A DNA stretch of 6,716 bases, from NCBI GenBank assembly GCA_030591195.1, contig JAUVBO010000148.1, positions 1 to 6,716 on the forward strand, given 5' to 3'. This document shows positions 1 through 4,987 of this stretch, in pieces. The number at the start of each line of letters is the position of its first letter. Position 1 is the stretch's first letter. The notes beneath the pieces are model-generated. The model had not been told where the DNA came from. It searched no databases and worked only from the letters and a program-made list of their open reading frames with translations. This stretch comes from Pseudomonadota bacterium. Lineage in GTDB: Bacteria; Myxococcota; Polyangia; GCA-2747355; JACKDQ01. The position numbers and the translations under genes were made by a program.

Positions 1-1
1 C

Positions 2-223
2 GTCGAGCGATCCTTTGGCGTCGGGTCGCTGGTCGCGATCAAGGACGAGCAAGGGCAGCTGGTTGGCCGCGGCCTGGTCGAGTACAGCAGCGACGAGATC
101 GAGCGGATCAAGGGGCATCGCACCAGCGCGATCGCGCGTCTGCTGGGCGCCAAGCCCTACGACGAGGTGATCCACCGGGACAACATGGTAGTCTTTGCCG
201 CGGATTCCAAGACCCGCAGGTGA
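2..223 (+). CDS. proB: Glutamate 5-kinase, C-terminal fragment (PUA domain), cut by window start
   Basis: The visible 73 residues are the end of glutamate 5-kinase, the cytoplasmic enzyme that phosphorylates L-glutamate to gamma-glutamyl phosphate in the first step of proline synthesis. The stretch matches the C-terminal PUA domain: a small barrel (VGSLVAIKDEQGQLVGRGLV), then the typical YSSDEIERIKGH segment and the near-terminal EVIHRDN motif that is characteristic of ProB. The amino-acid kinase domain lies outside the window, so the start cannot be given. The frame ends at TGA 221-223. The stop is 37 bp before the proA start, the usual proB-proA operon order, and the two products act in sequence on an unstable intermediate. 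Identification rests on the PUA motifs plus the proA neighbour. Confidence 0.9.
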   Translation, partial: VERSFGVGSLVAIKDEQGQLVGRGLVEYSSDEIERIKGHRTSAIARLLGAKPYDEVIHRDNMVVFAADSKTRR

Positions 224-248
224 CCAGCTCCGCAGGAGCGCTGCGGCG

Positions 249-254
249 AAGGAG
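249..254 (+). promoter_or_regulatory. Ribosome binding site of proA
   Basis: AAGGAG lies 6 nt before ATG 261. It decides the start of proA: the same frame is open further upstream, to an ATG at 195, but that start would overlap the end of proB and add 22 residues (including RRSAAAKER) not expected at the N-terminus of this family. Confidence 0.8.
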
Positions 255-260
255 CGAGCG

Positions 261-1514
261 ATGAGCCTGCACCACGAGATGCTCGAGATGGCAGACCGCG
301 CGGTGGCGGCGGCCCGCGCGCTGGCGACGCTGGCGACGCTCGACAAGAACCTGATCCTCGAGGCGATGGCGGCGGCGCTCGATCGACAGAGGTCCGCGAT
401 CAAGGCCGCCAACGCCGAGGACCTAGCGGCCGGGCGCGAAGCGGGCCTCAGCAGCGCGCTGCTCGACCGGCTCGAGCTGAGCGACCAGCGCGTCGATGGT
501 ATGATCGACGGCATCCGGCAGGTGGTCGCGCTCGACGATCCCGTAGGGCAAGTGATCGGCCAGCACACCCACGCCAACGGGCTGACGATCGACAAGGTGC
601 GAGTGCCGATCGGGGTCATCGGCATCATCTTCGAGTCGCGCCCCAACGTGACCGCTGATGCGGCGGTGCTCTGCATCAAGGCCGGCAACGCGGTGATCCT
701 GCGCGGTGGCAGCGAGGCGATCCGGTCGAACCACGCCATCGGCGAGGCGCTGCTCGCCGGGGGCACGGCTGCCGGGCTGCCCGCTGGCGCCCTGCAGCTG
801 GTCCAGACCACCGACCGCGAGGCGGTGCGGGAGCTGGTGCAGCTCGAGGGCCGGGTAGATCTGGTGCTTCCGCGGGGCGGTGAGGGCCTGATCCGAGCGG
901 TGACGGAGATGGCGCGAGTGCCGGTGATCAAGCACTACCAGGGCATCTGTCACGTCTACGTCGACGAGAGCGCTGACCTGGAGATGGCGCTGGCGATCGC
1001 CGAGAACGCCAAGTGCCAGCGGCCCGGGGTCTGCAACGCGATGGAGACGTTGCTGGTGCACGCGGCGATCGCGCCTCGCCTGTTGCCCCCGCTGACGGAG
1101 CGACTGACAGCGCGCGGCGTGGCGCTGCGCGGCGACCCGCGGGCGCGCGCGTTGGCCGGGTCGATGGCGGAGGCGACCGAGGATGACTGGCACGCCGAGT
1201 ACCTCGACCTGATCCTCGCCGTGCGCGTGGTCGACAGCCTGGAGGCGGCCACGGAGCACATCGCGCGGTACGGCTCGCAGCACTCGGATGCGATCGTGGC
1301 CGACGCCGCCGACGCGCAGGAGCTCTTTGTCCGGCAGGTGGATTCCGCGGCGGTCTACGTCAACGCCTCGACCCGCTTCACCGACGGCGGGGAGTTCGGG
1401 ATGGGCGCGGAGATCGGCATCAGCACCGACAAGATCCACGCCCGCGGGCCGATGGGTCTCGCCGAGCTCACGAGCTACAAGTACGTCGCTCGGGGCACCG
1501 GCCAGATCCGCTAG
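261..1514 (+). CDS. proA: Gamma-glutamyl phosphate reductase (glutamate-5-semialdehyde dehydrogenase)
   Basis: This cytoplasmic enzyme reduces gamma-glutamyl phosphate with NADPH to glutamate-5-semialdehyde, the second step of proline synthesis (EC 1.2.1.41). From ATG 261 the protein is 417 residues, the same length as E. coli ProA. Visible family marks are VRVPIGVIGIIFESRPNVTAD (residues 113-133, the NADPH-binding aldehyde-dehydrogenase fold), KAGNAVILRGGSEA (140-153), CQRPGVCNAMETLLV (252-266) with the expected catalytic cysteine at 258, the ProA signature region around EHIARYGSQHSDAI (332-345), and the C-terminal TDGGEFGMGAEIGISTDK (374-391). No key residue is missing. It sits 37 bp behind proB and is probably cotranscribed with it. 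In several deltaproteobacterial relatives nadD follows proA. Here a repeat-bearing, gene-free stretch and a convergent ferredoxin gene follow, so the operon seems to end at proA. Confidence 0.96.
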   Translation: MSLHHEMLEMADRAVAAARALATLATLDKNLILEAMAAALDRQRSAIKAANAEDLAAGREAGLSSALLDRLELSDQRVDGMIDGIRQVVALDDPVGQVIGQHTHANGLTIDKVRVPIGVIGIIFESRPNVTADAAVLCIKAGNAVILRGGSEAIRSNHAIGEALLAGGTAAGLPAGALQLVQTTDREAVRELVQLEGRVDLVLPRGGEGLIRAVTEMARVPVIKHYQGICHVYVDESADLEMALAIAENAKCQRPGVCNAMETLLVHAAIAPRLLPPLTERLTARGVALRGDPRARALAGSMAEATEDDWHAEYLDLILAVRVVDSLEAATEHIARYGSQHSDAIVADAADAQELFVRQVDSAAVYVNASTRFTDGGEFGMGAEIGISTDKIHARGPMGLAELTSYKYVARGTGQIR

Positions 1515-2019
1515 CTCGAGCCAGCAGCACGAACGAACGGGCGAAGGGGCAGCGTCTGCGGCGTAGGCGTGGGTCGATCTCCTGAGGTGATCCGCCAGCA
1601 CGCGATCTCTGTCCGCTGCGACGCCGTGGGCGATGAAGTGAGGCGCCTCGTCTCCGCGGCGCGCCATCGCCGACGGCCCCATCGAGTGGCGACGATCGGA
1701 GTGCGCACCGGTGCGTGAAAACACCCACCTGGCGGGGGATTTGCGAGCAGAAGCTGCTGCCAAGAGATGTCGAATGTTGGGGCCGAATCCTTGGCACTCG
1801 GCTTGGATGCCTCCGACGACAGGGAAGGTTGGGTTCTGAAAGCCACGCCTACCGTCGCGCAGAGGCCGAACATTTCGGAACTTCGAGCTGAGCGCCACGC
1901 TTACCGTGGCGCAGAGGCCGAGCATTTCGGAACTTCGAGCTGAGTGCCACGCTTACCGTGGCGCAGCGGAAGAACTTGCCAGCGACCAAATCAACTGACC
2001 AAGACCACTGTGCCAAGGG
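1515..2019. other. Gene-free gap between convergent proA and ferredoxin genes
   Basis: About 500 bp lie between the proA stop and the ferredoxin stop. Open frames cross it on the minus strand, but they are unlike known proteins, differ in composition from the neighbouring genes and run on into the antisense of proA, so I read them as non-coding. Between 1515 and 1841 I see no recognisable gene, RNA gene or classical terminator (no strong hairpin followed by a T run). From 1842 to 1966 the gap holds the 52-bp tandem repeat described separately. Near the right end, CTGACC (1995-2000) and GGTCAG (2018-2023) could pair across a 17-nt loop, too loose to call a terminator. Confidence 0.6.
1842..1966. 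repeat. 52-bp tandem repeat with hairpin-forming units (2.4 copies)
   Basis: Two full units (1842-1893 and 1894-1945) and a 21-bp partial third unit (1946-1966) are in direct tandem with an exact 52-bp period. Units 1 and 2 differ at 4 of 52 positions. Each unit begins with GCCACG-N5-CGTGGC, or a one-mismatch form in unit 1. In unit 2 the stem extends to 8 bp (GCGCCACG 1892-1899 with CGTGGCGC 1905-1912), and in the third copy the same stem persists with one G-T wobble. A second small hairpin, CCGAR-CAT-TTCGG, lies at 1866-1878 and 1918-1930. As 52 is not a multiple of 3, the repeat is not an in-frame protein repeat. Its function is unknown; it could be an intergenic repetitive element or part of a transcript. 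Confidence 0.85.
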
Positions 2020-2229
2020 TCAGATCTCGGTGACGATCACCGCCTTGGGCTTGCAGATCGCCTCGCAGGTGCGGCAGCCGAGGCAGCTCTTCGGACGCGT
2101 GACCTGGGCCTTGTGAAACACCTCGAAGACGTCCACCGGGCAGTAGCGGAGGCACTCCTCGCAGCCGTCGCAACGGTCGGCGTCGACGTAGATCAGATAG
2201 ACCTCGATGTCGCGGAGGGTCTTCGGCAT
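2020..2229 (-). CDS. Small 2x[4Fe-4S] ferredoxin
   Basis: This 69-residue protein should be a cytoplasmic electron carrier binding two [4Fe-4S] clusters. Both cluster motifs are complete: C20-x2-C23-x2-C26-x3-C30-Pro, and C49-x2-C52-x2-C55-x3-C59 followed by Lys-Pro. The N-terminal lead (MPKTLRDIEVYLIYVDADR) is a little longer than in clostridial ferredoxins; the C-terminus is short and ends soon after the last cluster. Start ATG 2227-2229 has no clear Shine-Dalgarno upstream, but no better in-frame start is visible. The gene stands alone: no oxidoreductase partner lies on either side. It converges on proA and faces away from the 70-residue membrane-protein gene. The fold is certain from the cysteine pattern. 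The redox partner is unknown. Confidence 0.92.
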   Translation of the reverse strand: MPKTLRDIEVYLIYVDADRCDGCEECLRYCPVDVFEVFHKAQVTRPKSCLGCRTCEAICKPKAVIVTEI

Positions 2230-2236
2230 CGCGCCG

Positions 2237-2383
2237 CTATTCTGACGGCGACACGGTGCGCGCGCAACGGAAGCCGACGCGGTCCTCCCTCGAGTCTCCG
2301 TCCTCGGGCAACAGCCACCAGCGCTCGTCGTGGTACCAGAGGAACATCGTTGCCCAGAGGCAGCCCGACAGTAGGCGATTCTG
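2237..2383 (-). pseudogene. Probable remnant of a formylglycine-generating-enzyme-like (SUMF1) gene, 3' end only
   Basis: Read on the minus strand, about 48 codons before a TAG at 2237-2239 give a stretch containing RLLSGCLW, then after 23 residues SREDRVGFRCAR. This order and spacing resemble the C-terminus of FGE-sulfatase/SUMF1 proteins, where an R-x-L-R-G-G-S-W motif is followed roughly 30 residues later by GFRC-A-R. The GGSW motif is altered to GCLW, and the usual LRSAxR part is not visible. Minus-strand third codon positions here are mostly G/C, as in real genes of this genome, which suggests past coding. Upstream of about 2384 no FGE-like sequence continues, and the plus-strand promoter and membrane-protein gene begin. 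I infer a truncated relic. A short expressed ORF with a GTG start is the alternative. The family match is by eye only. Confidence 0.4.
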
Positions 2384-2421
2384 CACCGCTGCCCCCGTTT
2401 CTGTTCGACCGCTCACCAGCC

Positions 2422-2427
2422 TATACT
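2422..2427 (+). promoter_or_regulatory. Candidate -10 element (TATACT) for the membrane protein-gspD pair
   Basis: TATACT matches the sigma-70 -10 consensus at five of six positions and stands out in GC-rich DNA. It lies 7 nt before ATG 2435, so transcription would start at or within a base of the start codon and give a leaderless mRNA. No good -35 hexamer is present at 16-18 bp (the best is TTCTGT at 2399-2404), so the promoter call is tentative. Confidence 0.45.
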
Positions 2428-2434
2428 GTACGTC

Positions 2435-2647
2435 ATGGCGCGACAACGGCTCGAAGGGGGCTTCACCGACACGCGGTCGACGCTGGCGATCCTGGTGGTG
2501 ATCGTCGGCGGGGTGGTGGTCGGGCGCTACTGGGGTGCGTTGCCCGGCTGGGCCAAGGTGGCGGCCGGGGTGGCCGGGGCGCTGGTGCTCGGCTTGGGCC
2601 TGCTCGGCGGCGGCGGTGGCTGGCCCCGGTCGGGCGTCGATGACTGA
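2435..2647 (+). CDS. Small membrane protein of unknown function (70 aa), upstream of gspD
   Basis: I do not recognise the family. The product has a short charged N-terminus (MARQRLEGGFTDTR), a hydrophobic segment at residues 16-30 (LAILVVIVGGVVVG), a short polar turn containing RYWGALPGW, a second hydrophobic segment at about 41-58 (KVAAGVAGALVLGLGLLGG), and a Gly-rich, acidic-ended tail. This fits a two-helix inner-membrane hairpin. Nearly all codons end in G or C, as in proA and gspD, which supports real coding despite the small size. There is no Shine-Dalgarno, but a TATACT box sits 7 nt upstream, so leaderless translation is possible. Its stop is 47 bp before the gspD ATG on the same strand, so the two are probably cotranscribed. 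A role alongside the secretin is only inferred from position. Confidence 0.65.
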   Translation: MARQRLEGGFTDTRSTLAILVVIVGGVVVGRYWGALPGWAKVAAGVAGALVLGLGLLGGGGGWPRSGVDD

Positions 2648-2694
2648 GCCAGCGTCCTTTGCGGCGGCGGCTAACTCTGCTATTCGTTGGCGAG

Positions 2695-4971
2695 ATGAGC
2701 TGTACGTCGCAACCCCGCCCCGCGCTTGTTGTGGGCTTCGTGACCCTGGCTTGCCTGTGCTGGATCGTCGCGGCGCCGCACCGCGCGGCACGCGCTCAAG
2801 CGCCGGCTGGAACGGCTAGAGTCGCCGTCGGCGATCCGGTGGCGGCGAGCGCGGCGAACACCGTGCCCGGCGAAGAGGAGTTCAACAGCTGCCGCAAGCT
2901 CCCGCCGGGCAAGCGGATCAAGGTCTCGCTCAAGGCCGAGGCCACGATCGAGGAGCTGTTGCGCTGGCTCTCGCGCTTTACCTGCAAGCGCTTCGTCGTC
3001 GCCCAGAACCTGCGGCACGCGAAGGTCACGCTGGTCACGCCCACGGCGATCACCGCCACCGAGGCCTACCGCGGCTTCCACGCGGCTCTGGAGGTGATGG
3101 GGCTGGCCCTGGTGCCGGCGGGGCGGTTCCTCAAGATCGTGCCTCGCGAGTGGGCGATGCGCGGGTCGATCCCGGTGCGTCGCGGGTCGGGGGGGACTCG
3201 CAACGAGCAGGTGGTGACCCGCATCGTCCGGCTGAACCACATCGACGCCCGGCAGTTGACCCCGGTGGTGGCCAAGCTGAAGTCGAAGAAGGGCGGCGAC
3301 GTGACGGTCTACCCGCCGGGCAACTCGCTGGTGATCACCGACTCGGCGGCCAACATCGCTCGGATGATGAAGATCATCGCGGTGCTCGATCGTCCGCTGG
3401 GCGGCGCGAAGATCTGGATCCTCCGGCCCCGGCGGGCGGTGGCGGCTGACGCGGCGAAGCTGATCAAGCAGCTGTTCGCGACCAAGGGCCGCCCCGGTAG
3501 CGTGCCCGCTGCGCGCAAGGGGCTGTTCAAGCAGGTGGTGGTCGATCCCGAGACCAACGCCCTGATCGTCGTCGCCGACCGGGCTGGCTTTCGGCGGGTC
3601 GCCTCGCTGCTGCGAAAGCTCGTCGTGGCGCTCGGGGGGGGCGGCGGCCAGGGGGTCCACGTCTACTTCCTCAAGAACGCCGCGGCCGCGGCGGTGTCCC
3701 AGACGATGAGTAGCGTGATCGGAGGGGCGGCCAGGCAGCGGGGGCGCAAGCCCTCGGCGAAGACCGCCGGGAGCCCCTTCGAGGGGCAGGTGCAGATCAC
3801 CGCCGACAAGGCGAACAACGCGCTGGTGGTGGTGGCCTCGACCCGCGACTTCCTCGCCCTGCGCAAGGCGCTGCAGCGGCTCGACATCCCGCGGCGGCAG
3901 GTGTTCATCGAGGTGTCGATCCTCGAGGTCTCGCTCGACACGCAGCGCAAGCTCGGCGTCGCCTACCACGGTGGCGGCACGGCGGGGAGCGGCGACAGCC
4001 AGGCGATCATCTTCGGCGGGGCGCAGCACCAGCAGCTCGGATCGCTGCTGCTCGATCCGCTGGCGATGATGGGCCTCGCCGCGGGCGCCCGGGGGGCGCA
4101 GATCGACGGCTCGGCGGAGCTGCTGGGGTTGCCAGCCGACATCCCCAGCTTCGGCGTGATGTTCCAGGCGCTGAAGACCGCCAGCGGCGTCAACGTGCTC
4201 TCGTCGCCCCACATCCTCACCACCGACAACGAGGAGGCCGAGATCACGGTGGGCCAGAACGTCCCGTTTCAGGGCGCGGTGCTCGGCGGCGGCTTCGGCG
4301 CGGCGGCCTCCCAGGCCGGTGGGCTCGGGGCGCTGGCGTCGGCGGTCTCGGTCCAGCGTCAGGACGTGGCGCTCAAGCTCAAGCTGACGCCCCAGGTCAA
4401 CGACGGCGACATGGTGCGGATCGAGCTCGACCAGGAGGTCTCGGACATCGTCTCGCCGAACTACAACAACCTCGGGCCGGCAACGTCCAAGCGCACCGCC
4501 AAGACCACGGTGGTGGTGCGCAACCAGCAGACCGTGGTTATTGGCGGGTTGATCAGCAGCCGGGTGCAGATGTCTGAGAGCAAGGTGCCGCTGCTCGGCG
4601 ACATCCCGTTGCTCGGCCGGCTCTTCTCCCACTCCTCCAAGACGCTGATGCGGACCAACCTGCTGATCGTGCTGACCCCCTACGTGATCGTCGACCAGAG
4701 CGACCTGCGGCGGATCTACCGGCGCAAGCTGCGGGAGCGGCGCGAGTTCCTCGAGCGCTACACGGCGTTTTCGTCGCGGCGGCCGACCCACGAGATCGAC
4801 TACCGCCACAAGCGCGGGCTGCTGGCCGAGATCAACAGCGTCGGGGCCAAGGTCGAGCGCGAGGCGAAGATGCTCGAGGACGCGCGGGAGCGGATGAGCA
4901 GCGGCGAGGGGCCGGAGAGCGCCCGCGCCCTCGACGGCGCAGCTCCCGCGTCCCAGCCAGCGGCGCGGTGA
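2695..4971 (+). CDS. gspD: Type II secretion system outer-membrane secretin GspD
   Basis: GspD forms the multimeric outer-membrane channel of the type II secretion system, through which folded periplasmic proteins leave the cell. From ATG 2695 it is 758 residues. The signal peptide has a hydrophobic core at about 10-27 and a likely cut after AQA (36). The domain order is N0 (about 74-155, IKVSLKAEATIEELLRWLS), N1 (about 171-236, with VVTRIVRLNHIDARQLTPVV), N2 (about 239-310), N3 (about 320-400) and the secretin barrel (about 401-666). The barrel shows SSPHILTTDN (503-512), VGQNVPF (519-525), a Gly/Ala-rich loop, NQQTVVIGGL (610-619) and VPLLGDIPLLGRLF (631-644), the bacterial GspD signature. 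An Arg/Glu-rich tail of about 85 residues follows, partly probably helical (RRIYRRKLRERREFLERY). A TTG at 2659 would add 12 residues before the signal peptide and is less likely. No other gsp genes are in view, so this copy may be detached from the main cluster. Confidence 0.93.
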   Translation: MSCTSQPRPALVVGFVTLACLCWIVAAPHRAARAQAPAGTARVAVGDPVAASAANTVPGEEEFNSCRKLPPGKRIKVSLKAEATIEELLRWLSRFTCKRFVVAQNLRHAKVTLVTPTAITATEAYRGFHAALEVMGLALVPAGRFLKIVPREWAMRGSIPVRRGSGGTRNEQVVTRIVRLNHIDARQLTPVVAKLKSKKGGDVTVYPPGNSLVITDSAANIARMMKIIAVLDRPLGGAKIWILRPRRAVAADAAKLIKQLFATKGRPGSVPAARKGLFKQVVVDPETNALIVVADRAGFRRVASLLRKLVVALGGGGGQGVHVYFLKNAAAAAVSQTMSSVIGGAARQRGRKPSAKTAGSPFEGQVQITADKANNALVVVASTRDFLALRKALQRLDIPRRQVFIEVSILEVSLDTQRKLGVAYHGGGTAGSGDSQAIIFGGAQHQQLGSLLLDPLAMMGLAAGARGAQIDGSAELLGLPADIPSFGVMFQALKTASGVNVLSSPHILTTDNEEAEITVGQNVPFQGAVLGGGFGAAASQAGGLGALASAVSVQRQDVALKLKLTPQVNDGDMVRIELDQEVSDIVSPNYNNLGPATSKRTAKTTVVVRNQQTVVIGGLISSRVQMSESKVPLLGDIPLLGRLFSHSSKTLMRTNLLIVLTPYVIVDQSDLRRIYRRKLRERREFLERYTAFSSRRPTHEIDYRHKRGLLAEINSVGAKVEREAKMLEDARERMSSGEGPESARALDGAAPASQPAAR

Positions 4972-4974
4972 CGG

Positions 4975-4987
4975 TGACCGGCGGTCA
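4975..4987. other. 13-bp palindrome filling the gspD/vWA gene convergent gap
   Basis: TGACCG-G-CGGTCA is a perfect odd palindrome between the gspD stop (4971) and the vWA-protein stop, which it includes (4985-4987). It could form a 5-bp stem with a 3-nt loop on either transcript. No T run follows on either side, so a classical intrinsic terminator is not supported. It may be chance in GC-rich DNA. Confidence 0.3.

Noticed and set aside
195..260. Earlier in-frame start for proA at ATG 195
   Set aside because: It overlaps the proB coding end, and AAGGAG is correctly spaced only for ATG 261. The 417-residue product matches the family length.
1792..1807. Second sigma-54-like site on the plus strand (TGGCAC-N5-TTGGA) ahead of the 52-bp repeats
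   Set aside because: The -24 half is perfect, but the essential C of the -12 GC is G. With no gene downstream, it is too weak to call. It would matter only if RNA were detected over the repeat.
423..1925. Long open frame of about 500 codons on the minus strand
   Set aside because: It lies antisense to proA, whose motifs are complete. The translation is Arg/His/Asp-rich, low-complexity shadow sequence typical of GC-rich DNA.
1842..1966. CRISPR array
   Set aside because: The units are contiguous 52-bp tandem copies with no unique spacers between them, and no cas gene is present.
1995..2023. Terminator from CTGACC/GGTCAG pairing at the ferredoxin stop
   Set aside because: Only 6 bp of stem with a 17-nt loop and no T tract; not convincing as a terminator.
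2680..4809. Open frame of about 700 codons on the minus strand opposite gspD
   Set aside because: It is a shadow of gspD: the plus strand carries all secretin motifs, while this frame shows only His/Arg/Gly-rich sequence with no domain.
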